The notes beneath the pieces are model-generated. The model did not search any database. It was not told the DNA's origin and worked only from the letters and a program-made list of their open reading frames with translations. Below are positions 1 to 9,229 of a stretch of 64,000 bases of DNA, in pieces; positions within the stretch are counted from its first letter, which is position 1, and each line of letters begins with the position of its first letter. The DNA is from an uncultured Roseburia sp. (GTDB lineage: Bacteria > Bacillota > Clostridia > Lachnospirales > Lachnospiraceae): the NCBI GenBank assembly GCA_945787015.1, contig CALZGM010000006.1, forward strand, positions 1-64,000. The letters run 5' to 3'. Position numbers and translations under genes: made by a program.

Positions 1-60
1 CCTCTTTTTTCTTACAAATTTATATTATGCCTAAAATAATTTACTGAACAAAATACCTCC

Positions 61-1122
61 TTACGCCTCCGGCGGAGTTGTAATATATATACAATTTGGC
101 TTATCAACCGGAATCGGTTTTCCCTTCCATAGAGCATATCCTTTCTCATAATATGCCTGATAGAACATAATCTCATTGGAATTATTGTTTAATACCACGA
201 AGTAATTCTCGTCCGGGAATCCGGATAATACCTTTGGATAATCACTATTTACACGCGTATTAAACTTTGTGGTAAGCATTCCTGTCTCCTGATTGATTTC
301 ATAGCAGACAACGGAGTTGGTACCGGCATTGCTGCAGTATAAGTACTTTCCGGAGCGGGACTGTTCCAAGCCTGATGCTGCACATACATCATCATCAATA
401 GCGGACATGGTAGATACAGTCTGAATCTTTTCAAATACCGGCAAATCATCTACAACCGAATACTTATATACTTCTACTTCATTTGATAATTCATATAATA
501 TGTAAGCAAATTTTCCGTTTCTTGAGAAACGCATCTGTCTTGGTGCAGATTCCAGACGTCCACGGATTACCTGCACTAGTTTCAATTTTCCAGCTTTATA
601 GTCAACACGATATACTTTTACATGGTCAAGACCATTATCTACTGCGCACAAAAATTTCTGATCCGGTGTCAATTTTACACAGTCAACATGTGGAATAAAA
701 TTACGCTGAGCAATGCTTCGACCCATTCCTTTGTGGAAAATTCCCTCTGCAATTCCATCAATGCCGCCATCTTCTCTTAAACGCATCATGGTAACACGAC
801 CATCATGATGTCCGCCAACAAACAGGAAACGCTTTTCATCATCTACATCTACGAAACAGCCTCTGATACCACCTATTCCTGCTGTATTAATCGGTTCCAA
901 ATCTCCATCCGGTAAAATTTTGAATGCTTCCACACCCTCATCTGCAATGGAATACAAATTCTTTTTATCCCTTGTGACCACGATATCCGATGGATTATTA
1001 ATCGGAATGACCTTACGTTCTTTAAATGTCACGTTCTCTACATCGACATCATAAATATGAATTCCTACACTATTTTCCTGGGTATAGGTGCCCACATATG
1101 CAACGTATTTTTGCTGTTTCAT
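61..1122 (-). CDS. Lactonase-family seven-bladed beta-propeller protein
   Basis: 353 residues with the opening YVGTYT motif and repeated propeller strands (for example GIHIYDVD, CVKLTPDQKFL, MRFSRNGKFAYIL) typical of the lactonase family (PF10282), whose E. coli member Pgl hydrolyses 6-phosphogluconolactone. No signal peptide, so cytoplasmic. The ATG at 1122 follows GGAGG with good spacing. It is the last gene of a minus-strand run, 21 bp after the U32 gene, so probably cotranscribed with it. A role in the oxidative pentose phosphate pathway is only a family-level inference; many paralogues act on other or unknown substrates. Confidence 0.8.
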   Translation of the reverse strand: MKQQKYVAYVGTYTQENSVGIHIYDVDVENVTFKERKVIPINNPSDIVVTRDKKNLYSIADEGVEAFKILPDGDLEPINTAGIGGIRGCFVDVDDEKRFLFVGGHHDGRVTMMRLREDGGIDGIAEGIFHKGMGRSIAQRNFIPHVDCVKLTPDQKFLCAVDNGLDHVKVYRVDYKAGKLKLVQVIRGRLESAPRQMRFSRNGKFAYILYELSNEVEVYKYSVVDDLPVFEKIQTVSTMSAIDDDVCAASGLEQSRSGKYLYCSNAGTNSVVCYEINQETGMLTTKFNTRVNSDYPKVLSGFPDENYFVVLNNNSNEIMFYQAYYEKGYALWKGKPIPVDKPNCIYITTPPEA

Positions 1123-1143
1123 AGTCTTGTTCCTCCGTTTAGT

Positions 1144-2373
1144 CTACTCTTCTTTTCTACGCAAAATATCGTATTTCTCCAATGGCTGACCCAAATCTAT
1201 AAAAAGAATCTGCTGCGGATGCGGTGCAGACTCCATATCTGCCCCCTTTTCATCCTTTATTGCTTTCACTGTAACTGTTACGTTCTCTCCGTTTGGCTTC
1301 ATTACCTCAATTTCTTCCCCAACCGAGAACTTATTACGTTGTTCAATACAGTACAGACCCTCTTCATTCTGCTCTCCGACAATACCAAGGTAGGTATATT
1401 CCTTCACGTAGGTATTGCTGTCATATATTTGTGCCTCTTCTGATGGTTTACCATAAAAGAAGCCGGTTGTAAACTGTCTGTAGGTACAATTTGAAATTTG
1501 ATCTAAATACCATGGCATATTCGCCTGATATTTTTCCGGAGACTCAAAGAAATCATCAATCGCTTTTCGATAGGTTCTTGCCACTGTAGCAACATATAAT
1601 GCGGTTTTCATCCGACCTTCAATCTTAAAGCTGTCGATTCCTGCATCTACCAAATCCGGAATATGTTCAATCATGCACAAATCCTTGGAGTTAAAAATAT
1701 ATGTCCCCCGATCATTTTCATATACCGGGAAGTATTCATTTGGACGCTTTTCCTCTACAACTGCATATTTCCATCTGCATGGATGCGTGCATGCACCCTG
1801 GTTTGCATCTCTTCCTGTAAAATAATTGGACAACAAACATCTTCCGGAATACGAAATACACATTGCTCCATGTATAAATGTCTCAATCTCAAGGTCATTC
1901 GGAATATGCTCTCTGATTCCCTTAATCTCCGCCATGGAAAGTTCTCTGGCCGATACTACACGCTTTGCTCCCAAAGAATGCCAAAACTGATAGGTTCCAT
2001 AATTCGTATTATTCGCCTGTGTGCTGACATGGCGTTCAATCTCCGGGCAAACCTCCTTCGCAATCATAAAAATTGCCGGGTCTGCAATAATCAAAGCATC
2101 CGGTCCGATTTTTTTCAATTCTTCGAAATACTCTCGTACGCCCTCTAAATCATCATTATGTGCAAGAATATTCGCCGTCACATACACCTTCACATCATGC
2201 TCATGTGCAAAACGAATTCCTTCCGCCATCTCTTCCATGGAAAAGTTCTTTGCCTTTGCACGAAGTCCAAAAGCCTCACCACCGATATAGACTGCGTCTG
2301 CCCCAAATATAACTGCAATCCGCAATACCTCAAGACTGCTTGCAGGAACTAATAATTCCGGTTTCTTTCTCAT
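1144..2373 (-). CDS. trhP: U32-family protein, TrhP-like (tRNA U34 hydroxylation)
   Basis: Peptidase U32 family. The signature block is visible as ETFIHGAMCISYSGRCLLS, followed by further cysteines (GACTHPCRWKY). Members once called collagenase-like proteases include TrhP, which makes 5-hydroxyuridine at tRNA position 34. The adjacent upstream gene is the matching methyltransferase trmR, the same order as yrrM-yrrN/O of Bacillus subtilis, which supports the tRNA role rather than a protease. I prefer the ATG at 2373 (MRKKPELLVPA) preceded by AGAGGC; the ATG at 2394 has no ribosome binding site and lies against the trmR stop. That gives 409 residues. Confidence 0.85.
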   Translation of the reverse strand: MRKKPELLVPASSLEVLRIAVIFGADAVYIGGEAFGLRAKAKNFSMEEMAEGIRFAHEHDVKVYVTANILAHNDDLEGVREYFEELKKIGPDALIIADPAIFMIAKEVCPEIERHVSTQANNTNYGTYQFWHSLGAKRVVSARELSMAEIKGIREHIPNDLEIETFIHGAMCISYSGRCLLSNYFTGRDANQGACTHPCRWKYAVVEEKRPNEYFPVYENDRGTYIFNSKDLCMIEHIPDLVDAGIDSFKIEGRMKTALYVATVARTYRKAIDDFFESPEKYQANMPWYLDQISNCTYRQFTTGFFYGKPSEEAQIYDSNTYVKEYTYLGIVGEQNEEGLYCIEQRNKFSVGEEIEVMKPNGENVTVTVKAIKDEKGADMESAPHPQQILFIDLGQPLEKYDILRRKEE

Positions 2374-2395
2374 AAATAAAGCCTCTCTACTCATT

Positions 2396-3037
2396 CTATT
2401 GTTTTACACTCACCGTTATTCCATCTCCAATTGGAAGAATAGAAGTCACTAACTTTTCATGATGCGTAAGCTGATACAGATAATCTCTCATACGCTTATG
2501 AATCGTCCGGTTTCTCCGCGTCACCACATAACGCGACTCAATAATATCCCCGTCCTGCAATACATTATCTGAAACTAAAATTCCGTCTTTTTTTAAAAGT
2601 CTTAACACTTCCGGCATAAAATGAATGTACTGACCCTTTGCTGCATCCATGAATATAAAATCAAACGGCTCTTGGATCTCTTTTAACACTTCTGCCGCGT
2701 CGCCCTCTAGAAGTGTAATCTGTTCTTCTTTTCCTGTTCGTTTAAAATTTTCTCTGGCAATCGGAATTCGTTTTTCATAATTTTCAATGGTAACAATCTC
2801 ACACTTTACCGGATTATACTCCGCCATAAGAATGGCTGAAAATCCAATCGCAGTACCAACTTCTAAAATACGGGCAGGCTTTTTTATTGCCAGTAGTGTT
2901 TTTAAGAAGGTCTGCATTTCCTTCCGGATAATCGGCACATAGGTTTCGATTGCTTCTTTTTCTATCTGGTCTAGTTCCTCTGTATTACCGGTATCAAAAG
3001 AGTTGATAAACGTCACCAGTCTCTCATCTACAATCAC
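2396..3037 (-). CDS. trmR: tRNA 5-hydroxyuridine O-methyltransferase TrmR-like
   Basis: 213-residue class I SAM-dependent methyltransferase of the O-methyltransferase family 3 type; motif I is ILEVGTAIGFSA at about residues 56-67 and FIFMDAAKGQY follows motif II. In B. subtilis the orthologue TrmR (YrrM) methylates ho5U34 to mo5U34 in tRNA. It starts with GTG, whose G is shared with the stop codon of the MltG-like gene, and a GGAG lies at suitable distance. Its product would use the tRNA made by the downstream U32 protein, so the two genes form one wobble-modification step. Catechol-type methylation by the same fold is the alternative. Confidence 0.85.
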   Translation of the reverse strand: MIVDERLVTFINSFDTGNTEELDQIEKEAIETYVPIIRKEMQTFLKTLLAIKKPARILEVGTAIGFSAILMAEYNPVKCEIVTIENYEKRIPIARENFKRTGKEEQITLLEGDAAEVLKEIQEPFDFIFMDAAKGQYIHFMPEVLRLLKKDGILVSDNVLQDGDIIESRYVVTRRNRTIHKRMRDYLYQLTHHEKLVTSILPIGDGITVSVKQ

Positions 3038-3435
3038 TATTCTTTCTCCACTTCTGTATCTTCCAACGCCGTAGACATTACAATCAGCATTTCCTTGGTG
3101 GTCATGGATGTATTCAAGGTATAGGTCCCCGGTAAAAGATCATTTACATATGCAGATAAGTAGTACTGCGCCACATAAAGGGAAGAATCCCTTACAAGAC
3201 CTTTTTGTTCCAGCATTTTACCGATGGCAAAAGCAGAATCGTCTGCATCTATCTGCACCACGATATCCCTGCCCGGTTCGGATTCCATTGGCTTCTCTGT
3301 AAAAATACGATATCCAAAATCATAACAGAATGTACTTGCCTTAAATACGCCGATAAAAATTACCAGAAGTATCAACACAGTAAAACTGATACTTACAAAA
3401 CGAAATACTACCTTATTTGCACTCTTTGAACTCAT
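3037..3435 (-). CDS. Short MltG-like membrane protein lacking the catalytic domain
   Basis: 132 residues: one N-terminal membrane segment (about 11-32), then a LysM-like domain resembling the N-terminal part of MltG/YceG (IGKMLEQKGLVRDSSLYVAQ ... LPGTYTLNTSMTTKEML). Full MltG endolytic transglycosylases are about 350 residues and carry a catalytic Glu in a C-terminal domain that is absent here. The reading frame ends cleanly and is coupled to trmR by a one-base overlap, as yrrL (mltG) precedes yrrM in Bacillus, so this looks like a reduced paralogue rather than a frameshift. It may regulate or scaffold peptidoglycan cleavage; no activity is predicted. Confidence 0.7.
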   Translation of the reverse strand: MSSKSANKVVFRFVSISFTVLILLVIFIGVFKASTFCYDFGYRIFTEKPMESEPGRDIVVQIDADDSAFAIGKMLEQKGLVRDSSLYVAQYYLSAYVNDLLPGTYTLNTSMTTKEMLIVMSTALEDTEVEKE

Positions 3436-3457
3436 TGAATTTAATCCCTCTGTTTCT

Positions 3458-5125
3458 TTAGACTTCCATAATGATTGGCATAATCATTGGACGACGTTTT
3501 GTTTCCTTCCATACAAAATCCCCCAACGCATCCTTTACTTCCGCCTTAATTTTGCTCCAGTCTGTAATATTGCGGTCCATGCACTGCTGCATTTTTTCAT
3601 CCAGTACATGCTTTGCTTCTTCCATCAGGCTCTCTGAACCTCTGACATAAACAAAGCCTCTTGATACAATATCCGGACCTGCAAGCACCATGCCGCTGCC
3701 TGCCTCCAATGTCATAACAACAATAATAATACCGTCTTCTGCAAGATGCTGTCTGTCACGCAATACAATATTGCCTACATCTCCAACGCCAAGGCCGTCT
3801 ACCATGACAGCCCCCGTCGTCACTCTTCCTTTTACAGCTGCACTCTCACTATCCAGTTCCAACACATCACCGGAAGAAAGAATAAATATATTCTCCTTAT
3901 CCATGCCAAGGCTCTCTGCAATTCTTGCCTGTGCCATCAGATGACGATACTCGCCATGCACCGGAATTGCATATTTCGGGTGCAGTAACGAATAGATTAA
4001 CTTAATCTCTTCCTGACAGGCATGTCCTGAAACATGCACATCCTGGAAAATGACATTTGCCCCCTTCATGGACAACTCATTAATAATATTGGAAACTGCC
4101 TTTTCATTTCCCGGAATCGGGTTCGAGCTTAGGACAATTGTGTCGTTTGGTTTAATGGAAATCTTTCGGTGCACACCGCTTGCCATACGGGATAAAGCCG
4201 CCATCGACTCACCCTGGCTTCCGGTGGTAATAATGACTGTCTGCTCGTCCGGATAATTTTTTAACGCCTCAATATCAATTAGCGTATTCTCCGGAATACT
4301 GATATAGCCGAGTTCCGATGCCGTTCCAATGATATTCACCATGCTTCGGCCTTCTACCACTACCTTACGTCCATTTTTATAAGCCGCATTGATAATCTGC
4401 TGTACACGGTCCACATTAGATGCAAAGGTTGCAATGATAATTCTTGAAGATGCATGGTCCTCAAAAATCTGATTAATCGTTTTTCCAACCGATTTCTCTG
4501 ACATGGTAAAACCGGCTCTCTCTGCATTGGTACTATCACACATCAATGCAAGCACGCCTTTTTTACCGATTTCACCAAAGCGTTGCAAATCAATGGCATC
4601 TCCAAATACCGGTGTATAATCCACCTTAAAGTCTCCCGTATGCACAACAATACCTGTCGGCGAATAAATTGCCAGCGCTGCTGCATCCTGAATACTATGA
4701 TTGGTCTTAATAAATTCTACACGGAAGCATCCTAAGTTAATGTGCTGTCCGTACTTTACCACTTTTCGCTTTACCATGTTAAGCATATTGTGTTCTTTTA
4801 ACTTATTATCAATAATACCGATTGTCAGCTTTGTGGCATAAATCGGTACATTAATATCTTTTAAAACATAAGGAATCGCACCGATGTGGTCCTCATGTCC
4901 GTGTGTAATAAAAAATCCTTTTACTCTGTCAATATTCTCCTTTAAATAGGTGACATCCGGGATTACAAGGTCGATTCCATACATATCATCTTCCGGGAAT
5001 GAGAGCCCGCAATCCACGACAATAATACTGTCTTCATACTCGAAGGCAGTAATGTTCATACCAATCTGCTCTAATCCTCCTAATGGAATGATTTTGAGCT
5101 TTGAAGTTGTTTCCTGCTGTTTCAA
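3458..5125 (-). CDS. rnj: Ribonuclease J
   Basis: 555 residues with the metallo-beta-lactamase/beta-CASP layout: THGHEDHIGAIPYV carries the HxHxDH zinc site, HTGDFKVD and the C-terminal HVSGHACQEEIKL motif follow, and the end has the RNase J-specific domain. RNase J is the 5'-3' exo/endoribonuclease central to mRNA decay and rRNA maturation in Bacillota, cytoplasmic, often in a complex with RNase Y and helicases. The start appears to be TTG at 5125, seven bases after GGAGG, which may limit translation. It sits within the ireB-ruvX-DUF1292 run and was probably transcribed from upstream. Confidence 0.95.
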   Translation of the reverse strand: MKQQETTSKLKIIPLGGLEQIGMNITAFEYEDSIIVVDCGLSFPEDDMYGIDLVIPDVTYLKENIDRVKGFFITHGHEDHIGAIPYVLKDINVPIYATKLTIGIIDNKLKEHNMLNMVKRKVVKYGQHINLGCFRVEFIKTNHSIQDAAALAIYSPTGIVVHTGDFKVDYTPVFGDAIDLQRFGEIGKKGVLALMCDSTNAERAGFTMSEKSVGKTINQIFEDHASSRIIIATFASNVDRVQQIINAAYKNGRKVVVEGRSMVNIIGTASELGYISIPENTLIDIEALKNYPDEQTVIITTGSQGESMAALSRMASGVHRKISIKPNDTIVLSSNPIPGNEKAVSNIINELSMKGANVIFQDVHVSGHACQEEIKLIYSLLHPKYAIPVHGEYRHLMAQARIAESLGMDKENIFILSSGDVLELDSESAAVKGRVTTGAVMVDGLGVGDVGNIVLRDRQHLAEDGIIIVVMTLEAGSGMVLAGPDIVSRGFVYVRGSESLMEEAKHVLDEKMQQCMDRNITDWSKIKAEVKDALGDFVWKETKRRPMIMPIIMEV

Positions 5126-5163
5126 ATTGTTACCTCCACTATAATTTGTAACTTTTCCGTTTC

Positions 5164-5421
5164 TTAATATTTAATATCCGCATCGTCGATTAATTCAGCA
5201 AATACTTTTCCAAGAGCTGCAAGCGTCGCATCGTCATCTACCATACCGTACACGATGTCATCCTTATCTTTTTCCAGTTCTTCTAAAATATATGCATCGC
5301 TATCGCCGTCTTCTTCCTCTGTTACCAAAAGGTATTTTTTACCGTTTATCTGAGTCTCTTCTACGACAAAAAAATCAATTTCCTCTTTTGTTTCCGGGTC
5401 TACAAATACTACTTTTTCCAT
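5164..5421 (-). CDS. DUF1292 small acidic protein
   Basis: 85-residue very acidic protein (EEEDGDSDAYILEELEKDKDD) matching the DUF1292 family by its layout FVDPETKEEIDFFVVEE. Function unknown. It lies in the usual Bacillota neighbourhood behind ireB and ruvX, 33 bp after ruvX. No membrane segments or cysteines. The ATG at 5421 has a GGTGGAAG ribosome binding site. Confidence 0.85.
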   Translation of the reverse strand: MEKVVFVDPETKEEIDFFVVEETQINGKKYLLVTEEEDGDSDAYILEELEKDKDDIVYGMVDDDATLAALGKVFAELIDDADIKY

Positions 5422-5454
5422 ACTTCCACCGTTTCTTATTTTTCTCTTGGACTA

Positions 5455-5886
5455 TCAGTCCTTATGCAGATTCAGGTAATCTAAATATCCCTGTAAGATA
5501 AAGATTGCCGCAATTTCATCCACATATTTCTTACGATCCTCCCTGCGTATTCCGCTCTCCATCATATAATTGTCTGCAGATACAGTTGTTAATCGTTCAT
5601 CCCATAAAATAACGGAAAGACCTGTCCGTCTTTCCAGCATCTCTTTAAACTCTTTTGTTTTTTCACACCGCTCGCCTTCGGTATTGTTCATATTTTTCGG
5701 ATAGCCGAGAACAATACGGTCTACCTCATATTCTTTGATGATTGCCTCAATACGAGCCAGTGTCTGACGTAATTTGTTTGGAGACTGTCTTCTGACAATC
5801 TCAACCCCTTGCGCAGTTAATAAAAGCGGATCGCTAACCGCAACACCCACTGTTTTAGAGCCAAAATCCAAACCTAAAATTCTCAT
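5455..5886 (-). CDS. ruvX: RuvX/YqgF resolvase-like nuclease
   Basis: 143 residues. The RNase H-like fold is marked by [17 protein letters not shown] (first catalytic Asp), [22 protein letters not shown] and the C-terminal [11 protein letters not shown]. YqgF/RuvX is a putative Holliday junction resolvase that also has reported roles in 16S rRNA 5'-end maturation. All expected acidic residues are present. It starts 8 bp after the ireB stop with a strong AAGGAG site, so it is translationally close-coupled with ireB. Confidence 0.92.
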   Translation of the reverse strand: MRILGLDFGSKTVGVAVSDPLLLTAQGVEIVRRQSPNKLRQTLARIEAIIKEYEVDRIVLGYPKNMNNTEGERCEKTKEFKEMLERRTGLSVILWDERLTTVSADNYMMESGIRREDRKKYVDEIAAIFILQGYLDYLNLHKD

Positions 5887-5894
5887 ATTACTCC

Positions 5895-6155
5895 TTACTG
5901 AAAGTTCTCACGGATATAGTACTTCAAAACTTCTTCCACCAGTTCATCACGCTCCACTTTCATAATCAGACTTCTGGCGTTATTATGACTGGTAATATAA
6001 GTAGGATCTCCTGACATAATATAGCCCACAATCTGATTGACAGGATTGTAACCCTTTTCACTTAAAGCCTGATATACAATTTTAATTACATCACTGACCT
6101 GTAATTCCGGTGCTTTCTCTACTTTAAAAAACTGTGTATTATTGATATCCTGCAT
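5895..6155 (-). CDS. ireB: IreB-family regulatory phosphoprotein
   Basis: 86-residue UPF0297/IreB protein, recognisable from [48 protein letters not shown]. In enterococci IreB is phosphorylated near its N-terminal threonines by the PASTA kinase IreK and restrains cell-wall stress responses; here a threonine is present at residue 7 (NNTQF). First gene of the ireB-ruvX-DUF1292 trio, preceded by GAGGAAAC. Confidence 0.9.
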   Translation of the reverse strand: MQDINNTQFFKVEKAPELQVSDVIKIVYQALSEKGYNPVNQIVGYIMSGDPTYITSHNNARSLIMKVERDELVEEVLKYYIRENFQ

Positions 6156-6222
6156 AGTTTCCTCTTATCTGCGCTATTATTTTGCAAACTTACTGCTATT
6201 CTATATTTTAATATAGTTCGTC

Positions 6223-7539
6223 CTAAAATTCAACCATAAGATAGACATCCGCAGTCAGACATTTCTTAATTTTTCCTGTCACAAACCGGTTTGTCAAGTC
6301 GCCTTTTGCTTGCACCGCAACCTTCACATATTCCGGTGTATATCCGGTAAAATAGGCTTCTCCTTCATACTCCCATGGTTCTTCCATCAAGGCTGTCACT
6401 TCTCTGCCCACATAGTATTCCCTGAATTCTTCCGACATTTTTTCTTCCAGTAAAAGCAACTCATTACTGCGTTCTTTCTTTATCGGTTCCGGGACCTGTT
6501 CCGGCATAACAGCTGCTTTCGTGCCTTCCCGCTTGGAATACTGGAAAATATGCATTTCGTAAAAATGAATCTCTTCCAGATAATTTTTCGTTACTACAAA
6601 TTCCTCCTCAGTTTCTCCGGGGAATCCCACAATCACATCCGTTGTAATTGCAGGGTGCGAAAAATATTTACGTAAAATCTCACATCCTTCTTTATACTCT
6701 GCCGTGTCATAGCGCCGGTTCATACGCTTTAAGGTTGCATCGCAGCCACTCTGTAAGGACAGATGAAAGTGCGGACATATTTTTTCCATTTTTGCTAAAG
6801 CACTCACAAATGTTTCAGTTACAATTCTAGGTTCTAAGCTTCCCAAACGGATACGTTCAATTCCCTCTATCTGATGCACCTCCTGTATCAGGTGAAGCAG
6901 ATTGTCCTCTGTGTCCACTCCGTAAGAACTTAGATGGATTCCCGTCAGTACTACTTCCTTGAAACCATGTTCCGCCAGTTTCTTCACCTCATTTAACACA
7001 TCTGAAAGCTTTCTGCTGCGGACCCTTCCCCTTGCAAAAGGAATAATACAATAACTGCAAAATTGGTTACAACCATCCTGCACCTTAATAAAAGCCCTGG
7101 TATGCTCCGCCGTACGAGAAAGAAACATTTCTTCATATTCTTGTTTCTCATGATTAATATCTGCAATACTGTGACACTTTTTTTGTGTCTTTTCATATTG
7201 CTCAATCAAAGCCACCAGTTCCCCTTTTTTATTGTTGCCAATCAAAATATCAATGCTCTCATCCACAAGTGCCTGTGCTTCTTTTGTCTGTACATAGCAG
7301 CCGGCACCTACAATAATGGCATCCGGATTCTGTTTTTTTGCCTTATGAAGCATCTGCCTTGATTTGCGGTCTGCCATATTCGTTACTGAGCATGTATTTA
7401 TCACATAAACATCTGCATAATCCACAAAGGATACAATCTCATATCCTGCATCCTCTAATAGCTGCTGCATCACTTCTGTCTCGTATGCATTCACCTTACA
7501 GCCCAAATTATGCAATGCTGCTTTCTTTCTTTCACTCAT
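6223..7539 (-). CDS. mtaB: tRNA t6A37 methylthiotransferase MtaB
   Basis: 438 residues: N-terminal methylthiotransferase domain with three cysteines (LGCKVNAYE, NTCSVTN, GAGCYVQT), radical-SAM core with CxxxCxxC in GCNQFCSYCIIPFARG, and a C-terminal TRAM region (ALMEEPWEYEGEAYFTGYTPEYVKV). This architecture and the CIIPFARGRVRSR string fit MtaB, which converts t6A to ms2t6A at position 37 of tRNAs reading ANN codons. Needs two 4Fe-4S clusters, consistent with an anaerobe. It is divergent from the HPr-like gene. Confidence 0.93.
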   Translation of the reverse strand: MSERKKAALHNLGCKVNAYETEVMQQLLEDAGYEIVSFVDYADVYVINTCSVTNMADRKSRQMLHKAKKQNPDAIIVGAGCYVQTKEAQALVDESIDILIGNNKKGELVALIEQYEKTQKKCHSIADINHEKQEYEEMFLSRTAEHTRAFIKVQDGCNQFCSYCIIPFARGRVRSRKLSDVLNEVKKLAEHGFKEVVLTGIHLSSYGVDTEDNLLHLIQEVHQIEGIERIRLGSLEPRIVTETFVSALAKMEKICPHFHLSLQSGCDATLKRMNRRYDTAEYKEGCEILRKYFSHPAITTDVIVGFPGETEEEFVVTKNYLEEIHFYEMHIFQYSKREGTKAAVMPEQVPEPIKKERSNELLLLEEKMSEEFREYYVGREVTALMEEPWEYEGEAYFTGYTPEYVKVAVQAKGDLTNRFVTGKIKKCLTADVYLMVEF

Positions 7540-7642
7540 TAATACCTGTTACCTTTCTATTTTCCATACTGTATCTAGTACTTTTTGTTTAATTTTACTC
7601 TTTTTTCTCGGAAAATTCCACAAAAATTTGTATTTATTTTTG

Positions 7643-7671
7643 TTGACTTTTCCAAAAAAATCCATTAATAT
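7643..7671 (+). promoter_or_regulatory. Sigma-A-type promoter of the HPr-like gene
   Basis: TTGACT at 7643-7648, a 17-bp spacer, and TAATAT at 7666-7671, followed 38 bp later by the ATG with a GAAGGGGG ribosome binding site. Fits the housekeeping consensus. Confidence 0.65.
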
Positions 7672-7709
7672 AAAGACAAACGAAAAAGTACAGAAGGGGG
7701 TCTAACCAC

Positions 7710-7940
7710 ATGAAGACAGTACAGATTTCTTTAAATTCCATTGACAAAGTAAAATCTTTCGTTAATGCAATCACTCAGTTTGAGTACGATTTTGATTTAA
7801 TCTCCGGCAGATACGTAATTGATGCAAAATCTATCATGGGTATCTTCAGCTTAGATTTATCAAAACCAATCGACTTAGCTATTCATGCAGAAGCTAATGT
7901 TGATGAAATCATGGAAGTATTAAAACCATACTTAGTATAA
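7710..7940 (+). CDS. HPr-like protein without the phosphorylatable histidine
   Basis: 76 residues aligning with HPr by AKSIMGIFSLDL, the regulatory Ser46 region, and by the overall length. At the place of the active-site His15 (GxHARPA in HPr) this protein reads SIDKVKSFV, and the only histidine in the protein is near residue 58 (IHAEA). It therefore cannot act as a PTS phosphocarrier, but could be phosphorylated on Ser by HPr kinase and act like Crh as a CcpA corepressor. Monocistronic, with its own promoter and terminator. Family membership is seen; the Crh-like role is inference. Confidence 0.8.
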   Translation: MKTVQISLNSIDKVKSFVNAITQFEYDFDLISGRYVIDAKSIMGIFSLDLSKPIDLAIHAEANVDEIMEVLKPYLV

Positions 7941-7972
7941 TAGATACTTCCTACCATCATTATAGTAATTTC

Positions 7973-8001
7973 AAGCCACAGAAAATTCTGTGGCTTTTTT
8001 T
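7973..8001 (+). terminator. Intrinsic terminator of the HPr-like gene
   Basis: AAGCCACAGAA and TTCTGTGGCTT form a 10-11-bp stem directly followed by a run of T, 32 bp after the stop codon. Confidence 0.9.
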
Positions 8002-8024
8002 CTGCGTGTCATCCGACGCACATT

Positions 8025-8047
8025 GTGCGCCATATGGCGCACTTTTT
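8025..8047 (+). terminator. Second palindromic terminator-like hairpin
   Basis: A perfect 18-bp palindrome (GTGCGCCAT/ATGGCGCAC, 8025-8042) followed by TTTTT and running up to the convergent thiI stop codon. A third weak hairpin, TGCGT/ACGCA, lies between it and the first terminator. Probably a back-up terminator that protects thiI from read-through. Confidence 0.55.
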
Positions 8048-9227
8048 ATCCCTCAATGTGAATTACTTCTACAGAATCAATTGCTTCCTGCATCAACTGA
8101 TCAATCTTTTCTGCAAGTTTCTTCTCGTCATTATGAATGACATTTAAATTTGGTTTTGTAACCGGATGCTTTGCAACGAAAATCGTACAACAGTCTTCAA
8201 ATGGTAGAATGGACGTTTCGTAGGCATCTATTTTTTCTGAAATCGCAACAATTTCCTGCTTATCAAAGCCAATCAACGGACGATATACAGGCATGGTACA
8301 TACCTCATTGGTTGCTGCAAGAGACTGCATGGTCTGACTTGCCACCTGTCCGATACTCTCTCCTGTAATTAATCCCAAGCACTTCTGTTCTTTTGCGAAA
8401 TGCTCTGCCAGCTTCATCATATAGCGTCTCATGATAATCGTCAGTTCCTCATGCGGACACTGCTCGTAGATATACAACTGAATATCTGTAAAGTTTACAA
8501 CATGCAGGTTGATTGGACCGGAATACCTTGCCACAATTTTTGCCAAATCCACAACTTTTTGTTTCGCCCGCTCTGAAGTATATGGCGGTGCATGAAAATA
8601 AGTCGCATCAATCGCAACACCACGCTTTGCTATCATATATCCGGCAACAGGGCTGTCAATCCCTCCGGAAAGCAGCAGCATCGCCTTACCGTTTGTGCCT
8701 ACCGGCATACCGCCCGGTCCCGGAATTACTGTGGAATATACATTTATCTTATTTCGGATTTCAATATGAATCATCACATCCGGCTTATGCACATCTACAC
8801 TGGTATTAGGATAAGCTGCCAGAATACGCTCTCCCATTACTGCATTGATTTCCATGGATTCCATCGGATAATTTTTTCTCGCACGGCGGGCGTTTACCTT
8901 AAAGCTAAAGTTCTTGTCCGGATACACCTTATCGATATAAGAAATAACTTCCTCCGCTAATTTGTCGAAGCCCTCATCCTCCAACAGCACTACCGGGCAG
9001 ATTCCAACAATACCGAATACTTTGGTAAGTGCATCTACTACCTCATCAAAATCATAGTCACTTAAAGTATCCACATAAATACGTCCCTGCTCTTTGCGGA
9101 CAAGAAATTCTCCATCCACTTTTTTTAAGGAAAGGTTTATCTGGCTTACTAACGCGTCCTCAAATAAATATCTGTTTTTTCCTTTGATTGCGATTTCCGC
9201 ATACTTTATCAAAAATGATTTGTACAT
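8046..9227 (-). CDS. thiI: tRNA 4-thiouridine synthetase ThiI
   Basis: 393 residues: N-terminal ferredoxin-like/THUMP region (to about 165) and a PP-loop ATPase domain with LLLSGGIDSPVAGYM. It transfers sulfur to U8 of tRNA after adenylation, and in some organisms supplies sulfur for thiamine thiazole. The C-terminal rhodanese domain found in E. coli is absent, as is usual in Bacillota, where the partner cysteine desulfurase is encoded next door. Here the desulfurase gene ends 2 bp upstream, matching nifZ-thiI of B. subtilis. Confidence 0.95.
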   Translation of the reverse strand: MYKSFLIKYAEIAIKGKNRYLFEDALVSQINLSLKKVDGEFLVRKEQGRIYVDTLSDYDFDEVVDALTKVFGIVGICPVVLLEDEGFDKLAEEVISYIDKVYPDKNFSFKVNARRARKNYPMESMEINAVMGERILAAYPNTSVDVHKPDVMIHIEIRNKINVYSTVIPGPGGMPVGTNGKAMLLLSGGIDSPVAGYMIAKRGVAIDATYFHAPPYTSERAKQKVVDLAKIVARYSGPINLHVVNFTDIQLYIYEQCPHEELTIIMRRYMMKLAEHFAKEQKCLGLITGESIGQVASQTMQSLAATNEVCTMPVYRPLIGFDKQEIVAISEKIDAYETSILPFEDCCTIFVAKHPVTKPNLNVIHNDEKKLAEKIDQLMQEAIDSVEVIHIEG

Positions 9228-9229
9228 AA

